Made by a program: the position numbers and the translations under genes
In this document: positions 1 to 8,224 of the stretch, one piece after another
Position numbering within the stretch: the first letter of the stretch is position 1
Layout of the letters: every line of letters begins with the position of its first letter
Origin: Methylibium sp.
Lineage (GTDB): Bacteria > Pseudomonadota > Gammaproteobacteria > Burkholderiales > Burkholderiaceae_C
DNA length: 51,997 nucleotides
Direction of reading: 5' to 3'
Assembly: GCA_013824165.1 (NCBI GenBank)
Contig: PNNH01000032.1
Location: 1-51,997 of the forward strand
The notes under the pieces: generated by a model
The model's input: the letters and a program-made list of their open reading frames with translations, nothing else
What the model was told of the DNA's origin: nothing
Database searches by the model: none

Positions 1-1
1 C

Positions 2-733
2 GACGGCTACCGCCACCTGCCCGAAGTGGTGGCCTGGAACCAGGCCGTGCACGACGCCGTCTATGCCGAGTTGAAGCTGGGCCGCATGCCCATCTTGCTG
101 GGCGGCGACCACTGCCTGGGCCTGGGCTCGATCAGCGCCGTGGCGCGCCACTGCCGCGAGGCCGGCAAGAAGCTGCGCGTGCTGTGGCTCGATGCCCATG
201 CCGACTTCAACACCAGCCAGCTCACCCCCAGCGGCAACATCCACGGCATGCCCGTGGCCTGCCTGTGCGGCTTCGGCCCGCAATCGCTGATTGAGATCGG
301 CGGCCAAGTGCCGGCCATCAACCCCAAGTGGGTGCGTCAGATCGGCATCCGCAGCGTCGACGCGGGCGAGAAGCGCTTCGTGCACGAGCAGGAACTCGAA
401 GTCTTCGACATGCGCTACATCGACGAGATGGGCATGCGCCACACCATGGAGCTGGCCCTGGCCACGCTGGACGCCAACACGCATCTGCATGTCAGCTTCG
501 ACGTCGACTTCCTTGACCCCGACATCGCCCCCGGCGTAGGCACCACCGTGCCCGGCGGCCCCACCTACCGTGAAGCCCAGCTCTGCATGGAGATGATCGC
601 CGACACCGGCCGCATGGCCTCACTGGACGTGATGGAACTGAACCCGGCGCTGGACCTGCAGAACAAGACGGCCAAGGTGGCGGTGGATCTGATTGAGTCC
701 TTGTTTGGCAAGAGCACTCTGATGCGGAAGTAA
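2..733 (+). CDS. rocF: arginase, 5'-truncated by the window edge
   Basis: Hydrolyses L-arginine to L-ornithine and urea in the cytoplasm (ureohydrolase family, binuclear Mn). The frame is already open at base 2 and reads DGYRHLPEVVAWN before the first internal Met at 26, so the true start lies outside. Metal-binding signatures appear in order: GGDHCLG near base 104, DAHADFN near base 191 and SFDVDFLDP near base 494. GVGTTVPGGPTYRE follows, a stretch typical of arginases rather than agmatinases. The C-terminus ends GKSTLMRK. The last 27 coding bases form the first unit of a 49-bp tandem duplication. Assignment to the arginase/agmatinase superfamily is certain and arginase itself is very likely. 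The upstream context cannot be seen. Confidence 0.92.
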   Translation, partial: DGYRHLPEVVAWNQAVHDAVYAELKLGRMPILLGGDHCLGLGSISAVARHCREAGKKLRVLWLDAHADFNTSQLTPSGNIHGMPVACLCGFGPQSLIEIGGQVPAINPKWVRQIGIRSVDAGEKRFVHEQELEVFDMRYIDEMGMRHTMELALATLDANTHLHVSFDVDFLDPDIAPGVGTTVPGGPTYREAQLCMEMIADTGRMASLDVMELNPALDLQNKTAKVAVDLIESLFGKSTLMRK

Positions 734-804
734 GCTTGCCCTGCCTGCGGCAGACGGCAAGAGCACTTTGATGAGGAAGTAAGTTTCATCTGCCTGCAGC
801 AGAC
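707..804. repeat. two tandem 49-bp units across the arginase stop codon
   Basis: Units 707-755 and 756-804 abut exactly and agree at 42 of 49 positions by hand count. Unit 1 holds the last eight arginase codons, the stop and 22 bases after it. Unit 2 repeats this outside the gene. It would still encode GKSTLMRK plus a TAA stop, because the two differences inside those codons (CTG/TTG and CGG/AGG) are synonymous. The remaining differences fall after the stop. Confidence 0.9.
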
Positions 805-1182
805 AAAGAAAGAACAGCCGTGAAGCAAAGGGCGCCAAGGTGCCCGGAAATTTCGGGCAGGTGAACAAAGCCGTTAGCGCCCATCGCGAGAAGCACGAGA
901 TCGCAGGGGCAGCCGGCGCGCCCGCTGTCCATGCCCCTACTCCGCGTTGGTGCCGCGCTGGGAGACATGACAGGCTGGATGGCCGTTCTGCGCCAGGCGA
1001 GTTTCAGCGAGCGGGCTTTGCAGTAATAGCATGCCGCGTTCCTGCGTGGCGCAGAGGCAGGCGCCCACTAAGGTGCAGCGATACGGCGCTGCTGGAACGC
1101 CAAGTGGCAGCAGGGCTTTCCCGCGTGACCTGTGCCGATGCCTGCACTATGGTCCAGATTCGATCAGTGGGGGAGGCCTGCC
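805..1182. other. intergenic stretch without a recognisable gene
   Basis: I see no credible coding region here: open frames on both strands have random-looking products and no start with a ribosome-binding site. The composition is mixed and somewhat less GC-rich than the flanking genes. The only functional signal is a GGAGG ribosome-binding site at 1172-1176 serving the lipoprotein gene that starts at 1183. The stretch looks like recombination debris between the duplicated arginase tail and the lipoprotein gene. Confidence 0.5.
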
Positions 1183-1566
1183 ATGCACATACAAAGACAT
1201 ACAGCTGCACTGCTAGCTGCAGCACTTGCAGTTGCCGGTTGTGCCTCAGGCGCGGGCGGCAGCTACGACCAATCTGCCAAAGAAACACTCGGACGCGTCA
1301 CAGAGAAGCGCAACACCGGCGCGACCACCAGACAAATTGGTAGAACGACGATGCTCCCGGTTAAGGGCTTGTTCATTCCAATCTCGCTAGATGGTTCGCC
1401 AGCGCTGCCGGTGTTCGAGTACGGTGTGGCGCTGGAGGATGGCCGCAAGGTCCAGATCTACAGCTGGTACGCACATCACGAACTAGGCGGATGCGTCAAG
1501 TTGTTTGAATCGGAGAAGCGATCGGACTACCCACGCCTGATCAACTTCTATGGCTGCAAGTCCTGA
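1183..1566 (+). CDS. small predicted lipoprotein of unknown function
   Basis: A 127-residue protein that I do not recognise. It opens with a signal peptide ending in a lipobox (LAVAGC, Cys20), so it should be lipid-anchored in the outer or inner membrane. The mature part has a polar stretch and then a compact region (VFEYGVALEDGRKVQIYSWY) that looks like a small beta-rich domain, plus two more Cys near the C-terminus (GGCVK, YGCKS) that could pair. The start at 1183 is supported by GGAGG six bases upstream; the frame is open further upstream but lacks such support. Base composition is visibly less GC-rich than in neighbours, which suggests transfer. It stands alone, between recombination scars. 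Confidence 0.7.
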   Translation: MHIQRHTAALLAAALAVAGCASGAGGSYDQSAKETLGRVTEKRNTGATTRQIGRTTMLPVKGLFIPISLDGSPALPVFEYGVALEDGRKVQIYSWYAHHELGGCVKLFESEKRSDYPRLINFYGCKS

Positions 1567-1666
1567 GCTGTTCGGTGCAGGCTTTACAGCCAACACGTGG
1601 TCAAGTCCAGCAGGCGCGGCAGTCCCCAGACAAAAACCTAAATTGGGTGGCAAGACCGCGCTGCAA

Positions 1667-1880
1667 ATCCAGCCCTTCACCGGGTCAACCACCGCCGGCA
1701 TGCCGTAACCCGGCTGCCCTTCCGCCCAGCCGGCTTGCAGCAGGCACAGCACGGCATCGAGCCGGTCGCCGCTGGCGTCGTCCACCAGTGCCTCGCGTTG
1801 CGCGTGGCTGAGCTTCAGGCGCAGGCCCAGGCGGGTGCGGCCCTGCTCCAGCGCTTCCAGCAGGTCCTTGTGGGCGCTCA
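1667..1880 (-). pseudogene. 3' fragment of a DUF429 gene, duplicate of 7350-7563
   Basis: This stretch aligns without gaps to the 3' part of the intact DUF429 gene at a constant offset of 5683 bases. Over 1681-1860 I count 7 differences in 180. On the minus strand it still reads DDASGDRLDAVLCLLQAGW and GYGMPAVVDPV in frame, but it lacks the parent's stop codon and runs on into unrelated codons. Everything upstream of the last ~70 codons is missing, so it cannot make the protein. Similarity fades at about 1880, where the sequence switches to unrelated DNA. Together with the parent it forms a direct repeat around the RsbQ-kinase-cyclase operon. Confidence 0.9.
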
Positions 1881-2009
1881 GAAGCGCCTGGGTGCAAGGC
1901 GCTGGCCAGGCCTGCGGCAGACGCCCGCCCAGTCAGGCGGGATCAGCAATGCCGGGCAGGCACGCGGTTCGTGCTGGCTGTCCGGCCCGCGGGCCGCTTG
2001 CTCGAAGCG

Positions 2010-2960
2010 CTACGCATCCTTGCCCGCTTGCAGGCTCCGATTTCGTCCCTGCGCCTTGGCGCGGTAGAGGGCGGCGTCGGCCTCTGCAATGAGGCACTCC
2101 ACCGCTTCCTGGGCACCCAGATGCGGCTCGCCCGCCGGCCCGCTGCGGCCGGGGCGCGTCACGATGCCGACCGAGGCCGTCAGCCGTTCGAACGGGCTGG
2201 TTTCATGGGGCAGGTCCAGCGCCAACAAGCGTTGATGCAGGCTGTTGGCAACAGCGAGCGCGCCTTGCTCGTCGGTGTCGGACAGAACGGCCACAAACTC
2301 CTCGCCGCCCCAGCGTGCGCTGAGGTCGGAGGCCCGACTGGCGGCCTCGCGCAGGCAAGCCGCCAGCTGAACCAGCGCCCGGTCACCGGCCACGTGGCCA
2401 TAGTGGTCGTTGAAGCCCTTGAAGTAGTCGACGTCGATCAGCAGCACGCTGAGCGGCGAGCCGGCACGGGCCGAGCGCGAGACCTCTTGCTCCAGGCGCT
2501 CCTGCATCGCGCGTCGATTCGCCAGCCCGGTCAGCGCGTCGGTGCGCGACAACTGCCGGACTTCGGCCAGCGCACGCCGCAGCCGCAGCTGCGTGCCGAT
2601 CCGCGCCTTCAGCACGCCGGGCCGAATGGGCTTGGAGAGGTAGTCGACCGCGCCGGCCTGGAACGCCGCCTCCTCGGTCGCCTCATCCAGGTGGCTGGTG
2701 AGCAGCACGACCGGAATCTCAGCCAGATCTTCGCTGCGCTGCATCAGCGCCAGCAGCTCGAATCCGCTCATCTCCGGCATCTCGGCATCCAGCAGCACCA
2801 GGTCGACCGGCTCGCTGCGCAGCAGGCGCAGCGCGTCGGCTGCGCTGCGCGCAAACCGGCAGCGGCCAAACTCCGTCAACAAGCGGCTGGCCGCCTGGAT
2901 GACTGAAGGATCATCATCCACCAGCAAGAGCTTGGCGGGTGCGGGGTTCGAGATGGGCAT
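2010..2960 (-). CDS. response regulator with diguanylate cyclase output (REC-GGDEF)
   Basis: A 316-residue cytoplasmic protein. The N-terminal receiver domain (about 10-125) has the acidic pocket VDDD, phospho-acceptor Asp58 in LVLLDAEMP and Lys110 in LSKP. A short linker leads to a GGDEF domain (about 138-310) with DALTGLANRR, IDVDYFKGFND and an active-site GGEEF at 218-222. An RxxD inhibitory site (R209-D212) sits upstream of GGEEF, so product feedback by cyclic-di-GMP is expected. The architecture is that of WspR/PleD-like proteins with one receiver: phosphorylation should raise cyclic-di-GMP synthesis. Its gene starts 18 bases after the hybrid kinase gene, which is the obvious phosphodonor through its Hpt domain. 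It is the last gene of the operon. Confidence 0.93.
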   Translation of the reverse strand: MPISNPAPAKLLLVDDDPSVIQAASRLLTEFGRCRFARSAADALRLLRSEPVDLVLLDAEMPEMSGFELLALMQRSEDLAEIPVVLLTSHLDEATEEAAFQAGAVDYLSKPIRPGVLKARIGTQLRLRRALAEVRQLSRTDALTGLANRRAMQERLEQEVSRSARAGSPLSVLLIDVDYFKGFNDHYGHVAGDRALVQLAACLREAASRASDLSARWGGEEFVAVLSDTDEQGALAVANSLHQRLLALDLPHETSPFERLTASVGIVTRPGRSGPAGEPHLGAQEAVECLIAEADAALYRAKAQGRNRSLQAGKDA

Positions 2961-2978
2961 AGACGATTATTGCTGCAG

Positions 2979-5900
2979 TCAATCCGCCGCGGCGGGCACC
3001 CATAGGCTGAGGCGCTGCAGGGCGGGCTCGTAGTCGAGCTCATCCACCAGGTCTTGCAGCTGCTGGATCTGCGGCTGTGCCCAGCCCTGCTCGCGCAGCC
3101 AGGGCTGCAACTCCAGCAGCGCTCGGCCGGCATCAAGGTCCTGCAGCTGCAGCATGCGCAGCAGCTCAGCGAAACGCTGCGGGCCATCCACCAGGGGCTG
3201 CGCAAGCGACATCTGGGCCGCAGCGGACTCCGGCTGGCGCAGCCAGGGCTGCGCCGCAAGATGCAGTGCACGCAGGGCCTGGCCCAAAGCATCGAACAAG
3301 GGAGCCAGGGCGGCCGGCGTGTCACCGCTGCTGCTGCGCAACTGGGCCTCGCCCTGGGTCGCCAGCGCGTGCAGCCGCTGGGCACCCAGCAGGCCGGCCG
3401 AGCCGCGCAGCTTGTGCAACTCGGCGACACACTGCGCCGCATCCAGCTGCGGCAGCCGCGTTTGCCACGCGGCGTCGTAGCCCTCAAGCAGCCGCGCCAG
3501 CAGGCGGCGGAACAAGGCGGCGTCGCCGCCGAGCCGCAAGGCTGCCTCCTTGGCCGCAATGCCGTCGATCTGCGGCCAGTCGCCCGGCAAGGCCGTGCGC
3601 GCCGCCGCCGCACGCACTGGCATCGGCACCCCGCGGCGCGCCTCGATGTGCCGGCGCAAGGTACGCACCAAGGCCTCGGGGTCCAGCGGTTTGGTCAGGA
3701 AGTCGTCCATGCCGACATCCAGCGCGCGCCGCCGCTCCTCCAGCAGGGCACCGGCGGTGAGCGCGATCACCGGGAGCTCCGTCAGGCCCAGCTGCTGACG
3801 GATCTGCTGCGTGGCTTCCAGACCGTCCATGCCGGGCATCTGGATGTCCATCAGCACCGCATCGAAGCGCTCGCCGCCTTGCAGCCGCGCCAGCGCGCGC
3901 TCGGCCCGGGTCTCGCAGTGCACACTGGCACCGCGCTGCTCCAGCATGCGGCGCGCCACTTCCAGATTGATGTCGCTGTCGTCCACCACCAGCAGCGTCA
4001 CGCCCGTCAGCAGTTCGCTGCCCAGCAAGGCCAGCGCGGCGCTGCTGAGCAGCCTTTCGCTGTTGCCGCCACGCCGCGCCGTCGCCTCATTGACGGCGTT
4101 GAACAGCGTCGAGGGCTCGGCCGGCTTGGCCAGCACAGCGTCGACCAGTTGCTCGATTTCCTCGGCCCGCAGGGCGCCCCGATCATCCTGGGTGATCAGC
4201 AGTGCCGTCGGCATGCTCGGTGCCGGTATCTGCGCGCGCAATCGACGCAGCGCGCTCAAGCCATCCATGGCGCTGCCCAGATGCCAGTCCATCAGCAACA
4301 CATCGGGCAGCGCCTGCTGCTGCTGCTGACGTCGCTGCACCAGGTCCAGCAGGGCTTCGGCCGTCGCCAGGGCTTGCGTGCGCCAGCCAAAGCCGGTGCA
4401 CAGCGCGGCCAGACGCTCACGCTGGATGGCTTCGTCCACCACCACCAACGCCTCGATCACGGCCAGACCCTGGTTGGGGAGCGCTTCGTGGCCGAGCGCG
4501 GCTTGCAGCGGCAGCTCGACGACAAACTCGCTGCCCTGCCCCGGCTGGCTGTGCAGCTCGATGGCGCCGCCCATCAGCTCGACCAGGTGCTTGACGATGG
4601 ACAGGCCAAGCCCGGTGCCGCCAAAGCGCCTTGTCGTGGAGGCCTCGGCCTGGACAAAAGGCTTGAACAACTGGGCCTGGGCCAGCGGTGAAATGCCGAT
4701 GCCCGTGTCGCGCACCGAAAGGCGCAGGCGCGGCTGCCCTCCCTCTGCCGCTGCTTCGATGCCATTCAAGGCCACGCTCACAGCGCCGGCCTGGGTGAAC
4801 TTGATCGCATTGCTCAGCAGATTGACGAGCACCTGGCGCAAGCGTTGCGGGTCGCCCATCAGCCAGGCCGGCAAGGCCTCATCACACTGGATGGTCCAGA
4901 CTAGGCCTTTGGCGCGCGCCTGATCACCGAGCACCGAATCCAGCTCCGCCAGCAACTCCGCAGGCCGGTAGGCGATCTGTTCGATGCTCAGTTCGCCGGC
5001 CTCGATCTTGGCCAGATCGAGCACATCGTTGATGAGGCCCAGCAAGGAACGGCCGGCCAGCTGCAGCTTGCTGAGCAGCTGACGTTGGTCGGTATCCAGC
5101 GGCGTGTCGGCCAGCAGATGCGCAACGCCGATCACCGCATTCATCGGCGTGCGGATCTCGTGGCTCATATTGGCCAGGAACATGCTCTTAGCCGAGCTCG
5201 CCGCTTCAGCCACTGCCTTGGCCCGGCGCAGCGCGGTCGTCATGCTGTGACGGACCGTGACGTCCTGGAGGGCACCCAGCAAGCGCACCGGCACGCCCGA
5301 TTCTGAATGAACCTCCGCCATCGCATGCACCATCAGCGGCGTGCCGTCGCGGCGGATGAAGGGCAGTTCGAGATCCCAGCCGCCGCCGCTTTTCAGACTC
5401 GCCTGCGCAGCCGCTTCAAGCTGTGATCGCGACTCCGGCGGGTAAAAGGCCAAGGCCTCTTCCAAACTGGGACGGTAGCCTGGCGGCACCCCATGAATGC
5501 GACAGGTCTGCGCCGACCAGTACAGCGCCTGGGTGCTCAAGTCGAGCTCCCAGCCGCCGACGCCGGCCAGCTCGTTGGTTCGGTTGAGCAGTTCCTCGCT
5601 GCGGCGCAGCGCCTGCTCTTGCTGCTTGATCGCGCTGATGTCGATGTGGACGCCGAACATCCACTCAGGCTGGCCATCCTCGGTGCGCGACACCACGCGG
5701 CCGCGGTCCTGCACCCACACCCAGGAGCCGTCGCGGTGACGCAGCCGCACCTCGTCAACATACTCCTCGCTGCTGCCCTCCAGGTGCTGCTGCAGCAGCG
5801 CGCGGGTCCGCGGCAACTCATCCGGATGGGCGACTGAGAACCGGAACTCCTGGTCGAGCGCCCCGAGCTCCGCAATCGACCAGCCGATACGGCTTGCCCA

Positions 5901-6374
5901 GCGATCATTGATGCGCAGCTCGCCAGTCAGCACATTCCACTCCCAGGTGCCGGCATTGGTGCTTTGCATCAGCTGCTGCAGCCGCTGCCGGGCGCGCAGC
6001 AGTTCATGCTCGAAGCGCTGACGCTCGCCAGCCTGGAAGATGGCCCAGCTGACGCGCATGTCGGCCGACCGCTCCGCCGACTGGTAGCACTTGGCGTTGA
6101 GCAGCACCGCCACGGGCTTGCCCTGTGCACCCCGCAGCTGCAGAAAGACCTCGTCGACGCGGCCGGTGCGCAGCAGCGTCGGCCACAGATGCGTCTGCAG
6201 GAAGATGCGCGACGCCGGCGGCAGGAGGTCGTCAATGCGTTGCCCCGACCAGCCATCAGCCGGCTGGCCCGCCAAGGTCTCCAGCGCGGCGTTCACATGC
6301 AGCACGTGCCCCTCGCCATCGGTGATCACCGTGGCGCAAGGCAGGGCATCAAGCAGCTCGACGCGGTCGAGCAC
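2979..6374 (-). CDS. soluble PAS-PAS-PAS hybrid histidine kinase with two receivers and an Hpt domain
   Basis: A 1131-residue phosphorelay kinase with no membrane segment, so it senses in the cytoplasm. Order: an N-terminal PAS (about 1-115) of the kind found in RsbP; PAS/PAC (about 132-255, with WVQDRGRVV); a third PAS (about 262-380); HisKA with [14 protein letters not shown] (His405); HATPase with N522, DTGIGI and [12 protein letters not shown]1 (about 638-765, Asp696); REC2 (about 790-910, Asp843 in [10 protein letters not shown], Lys895); and a C-terminal Hpt with HKLRGSAG (His987). The start is GTG, two bases after the stop of the RsbQ-like gene, so translation is probably coupled. The partner cyclase follows directly. 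A short (CTG)5 run gives a Gln stretch before REC1. The ligand of the first PAS is probably linked to the hydrolase next door (inference). Confidence 0.93.
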   Translation of the reverse strand: MLDRVELLDALPCATVITDGEGHVLHVNAALETLAGQPADGWSGQRIDDLLPPASRIFLQTHLWPTLLRTGRVDEVFLQLRGAQGKPVAVLLNAKCYQSAERSADMRVSWAIFQAGERQRFEHELLRARQRLQQLMQSTNAGTWEWNVLTGELRINDRWASRIGWSIAELGALDQEFRFSVAHPDELPRTRALLQQHLEGSSEEYVDEVRLRHRDGSWVWVQDRGRVVSRTEDGQPEWMFGVHIDISAIKQQEQALRRSEELLNRTNELAGVGGWELDLSTQALYWSAQTCRIHGVPPGYRPSLEEALAFYPPESRSQLEAAAQASLKSGGGWDLELPFIRRDGTPLMVHAMAEVHSESGVPVRLLGALQDVTVRHSMTTALRRAKAVAEAASSAKSMFLANMSHEIRTPMNAVIGVAHLLADTPLDTDQRQLLSKLQLAGRSLLGLINDVLDLAKIEAGELSIEQIAYRPAELLAELDSVLGDQARAKGLVWTIQCDEALPAWLMGDPQRLRQVLVNLLSNAIKFTQAGAVSVALNGIEAAAEGGQPRLRLSVRDTGIGISPLAQAQLFKPFVQAEASTTRRFGGTGLGLSIVKHLVELMGGAIELHSQPGQGSEFVVELPLQAALGHEALPNQGLAVIEALVVVDEAIQRERLAALCTGFGWRTQALATAEALLDLVQRRQQQQQALPDVLLMDWHLGSAMDGLSALRRLRAQIPAPSMPTALLITQDDRGALRAEEIEQLVDAVLAKPAEPSTLFNAVNEATARRGGNSERLLSSAALALLGSELLTGVTLLVVDDSDINLEVARRMLEQRGASVHCETRAERALARLQGGERFDAVLMDIQMPGMDGLEATQQIRQQLGLTELPVIALTAGALLEERRRALDVGMDDFLTKPLDPEALVRTLRRHIEARRGVPMPVRAAAARTALPGDWPQIDGIAAKEAALRLGGDAALFRRLLARLLEGYDAAWQTRLPQLDAAQCVAELHKLRGSAGLLGAQRLHALATQGEAQLRSSSGDTPAALAPLFDALGQALRALHLAAQPWLRQPESAAAQMSLAQPLVDGPQRFAELLRMLQLQDLDAGRALLELQPWLREQGWAQPQIQQLQDLVDELDYEPALQRLSLWVPAAAD

Positions 6375-6376
6375 GC

Positions 6377-7195
6377 TCAGGCCTGCTTGCTGGGGCTATC
6401 GAGATAGCCCCGCATGGCGCTGATCACCAGATCAGGATCGCTCATGTGCGCACAGTGGCCCGCGACATCCAGCACCTGCAGCTCACTGTCCTTGAGATGC
6501 TGGTGCAGGAAGTCGCCGACCGAGCGTGGTGCCAGCGTATCGCGCGCATGCTGCAGGATCAGGCTGGGGCAGCGCACCTTGGCGAGGTCGGCACGGTTGT
6601 CGGCAAAAAAGGTGGCACGCGCGAAGACGCGGGCACGCTCCGGATCGGTTGAGCAGAAACTCTGCTCCAGCTCGGGCGCCGCCTCGCCGGCCCCCGATTC
6701 GCCCGCCACCACGGGTGCCAGATAGCTGGCCCAACCCATGTAGTTCTGGTCCATCAGCGCCAGCAGCCCTTCGAGATCGGCGCGCTCAAACCCACCCGTG
6801 TACTCCGGTGCGTGGTTCAGGAAGCAGGGCGAGGGACCGATCATCACCATGCGCTCGAACAACTCGGGCCGCGCGATATGGGCCAGCATCCCGATGCTGC
6901 AACTCACCGAGTGGCCGACAAAGGTCACGCCACGCTCAAGCCCGAGCGCGTCGCAGACCTCGATCACATCCTTGGCATAGCCGTCCAGCCGGCTGTAGCG
7001 CACCGGGTCGAAGGGGATGGCATGCGAAGCCGGGCCGCTGCCGGAGTAATCCATCAGCACCTGCCGGTGCGTGGCCGCAAAGGCCGGCGTGATGCGCGAC
7101 CACATGCCCTGGTGGCAGCCGAAGCCATGGGCATACAGCAGCACCGGGCCTTGTTCACCCAAGACGGTGACGCGATTCCTCAGCAGTACGTTCAT
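6377..7195 (-). CDS. RsbQ-like alpha/beta hydrolase, partner of the PAS kinase
   Basis: A 272-residue alpha/beta hydrolase closely matching Bacillus RsbQ and the KAI2/D14 group in length and signature segments: AHGFGCHQGMW, DYSGSGPA, GHSVSCSIG, GPSPCFLN, FCSTDPERAR, GHCAHMSDPD. The triad is visible as Ser96, Asp219 and His247, the same positions I recall for RsbQ. In Bacillus, RsbQ is needed for the PAS domain of phosphatase RsbP to respond to energy stress, presumably by making or delivering a small hydrophobic ligand. Here it is the first gene of an operon with a PAS histidine kinase, so it should act on that kinase instead. AAGGA eight bases upstream supports the ATG at 7195. It could also be annotated as a generic hydrolase; the context favours a sensing role. 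Confidence 0.9.
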   Translation of the reverse strand: MNVLLRNRVTVLGEQGPVLLYAHGFGCHQGMWSRITPAFAATHRQVLMDYSGSGPASHAIPFDPVRYSRLDGYAKDVIEVCDALGLERGVTFVGHSVSCSIGMLAHIARPELFERMVMIGPSPCFLNHAPEYTGGFERADLEGLLALMDQNYMGWASYLAPVVAGESGAGEAAPELEQSFCSTDPERARVFARATFFADNRADLAKVRCPSLILQHARDTLAPRSVGDFLHQHLKDSELQVLDVAGHCAHMSDPDLVISAMRGYLDSPSKQA

Positions 7196-7249
7196 GGTCT
7201 CGTTCCTTCTCGTGGCGTGCCCTCAGGCGGCCTGGCCGCAGCGCCGAGC

Positions 7250-7269
7250 GGCCGGCCCGAGGGCCGGCC
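7250..7269. terminator. GC-rich inverted repeat between DUF429 and the rsbQ-like gene
   Basis: GGCCGGC (7250-7256) pairs with GCCGGCC (7263-7269) around a six-base loop. It lies after the DUF429 stop and before the rsbQ-like start, both leftward genes. No T-run follows in the leftward direction, so intrinsic termination is uncertain. Confidence 0.35.
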
Positions 7270-7336
7270 TAGCCTATTGTTGCAGTGAATGAGCAGGAGG
7301 CGGCCCCTATCGCAAGGCCGCATCAAAGCCTGTAGA

Positions 7337-8170
7337 TCAGGCGCTGACGATCCAGCCCTCGACCGGATCGACCACCGCTGGCATGCCGTAGCCCGGCTGC
7401 CCTTCCGCCCAGCCGGCTTGCAGCAGGCACAGCACGGCATCGAGCCGGTCGCCGCTGGCGTCGTCCACCAGCGCCTCGCGCTGCGCGTGACTGAGCTTCA
7501 GGCGCAGGCCCAGGCGGGTGCGGCCCTGCTCCAGCGCTTCCAGCAGGTCCTTTCGGGCAATCAGGCGTTCGTCGGTCTGCTTGGCGCGGTCGTCGCTCTT
7601 GTAGCTGCGCCGGCCCAGCACTTCGCGCGCCAGCAGGCCCGGATAGGCCTCCAGCGCCACGCGCTGTGGATCGCCCGCACGCAGGCCCGGTAGATGCACG
7701 CCGGCTTCGATCAGGCGCGGTACGCCAGCATGCAGCATATAGGCCACCGGCGGGTTGACCCACTTCATCGACGGCGAGGCGCCGGCCGGAATGTCGGTGG
7801 CGCGATGCGCGAACTTGCCGCCCACCGGGCGGGCAGCGCAGAAGGCACTGAACTGGGCGCGAATCTCGGCCCGGCTCAAGGCGGCGTAATGCGCCATCAG
7901 CGCCGGCCATTGTGCCGGCCAGCCCAGGCTCTGCACCAGCTCGCGCGGCAGGCCGAAGGGAAAGTCGAAACCGCCCAACCAAGGGCCGGGCCGCTGCAGC
8001 AGCGCGGCAAAGTCATCCAGGCCGGGCAGGGCCTGCAGCCCTTCCAGCAGCAAGACCTGGCCCCGCCGGCGCCCCAGAGCCACGGTGATGGGTTTGCGAC
8101 GTGTGGGCGAACTGCTGAAATCGACGCCCAAAAGCTGGTGCGTGTTGCTTGAAGCTTGGCTAGAGTGCAT
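7337..8170 (-). CDS. DUF429 family protein (predicted nuclease-like fold)
   Basis: A 277-residue cytoplasmic protein of the DUF429 family. Its start LLGVDFSSSPTRRKPI carries the early Asp typical of RNase H-like folds. GGFDFPFGLPRELV, DIPAGASPSMKWVNPP, LEAYPGLLAR, YKSDDRAKQTDERL and DDASGDRLDAVLCLLQA follow, and the last Asp-rich segments could complete a metal site. The family is only predicted to act on nucleic acids and its true role is unknown. The ATG at 8170 fits the family N-terminus; the open frame continues far upstream, but that part is the antisense shadow of the carboxypeptidase gene. It is divergent from that gene across 54 bases. The 3' end is duplicated at 1667-1880. Confidence 0.85.
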   Translation of the reverse strand: MHSSQASSNTHQLLGVDFSSSPTRRKPITVALGRRRGQVLLLEGLQALPGLDDFAALLQRPGPWLGGFDFPFGLPRELVQSLGWPAQWPALMAHYAALSRAEIRAQFSAFCAARPVGGKFAHRATDIPAGASPSMKWVNPPVAYMLHAGVPRLIEAGVHLPGLRAGDPQRVALEAYPGLLAREVLGRRSYKSDDRAKQTDERLIARKDLLEALEQGRTRLGLRLKLSHAQREALVDDASGDRLDAVLCLLQAGWAEGQPGYGMPAVVDPVEGWIVSA

Positions 8171-8224
8171 CGGCCGCACTTTATCGAGTGCCGCAATCGG
8201 ACGAGAACACAAGGACATCCCGCC

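Noticed and set aside
805-1182. Possible integron attC site (GTTAGCG near 870)
   Set aside because: No matching complementary core pair or palindromic layout was found, and no integrase gene is in the window.
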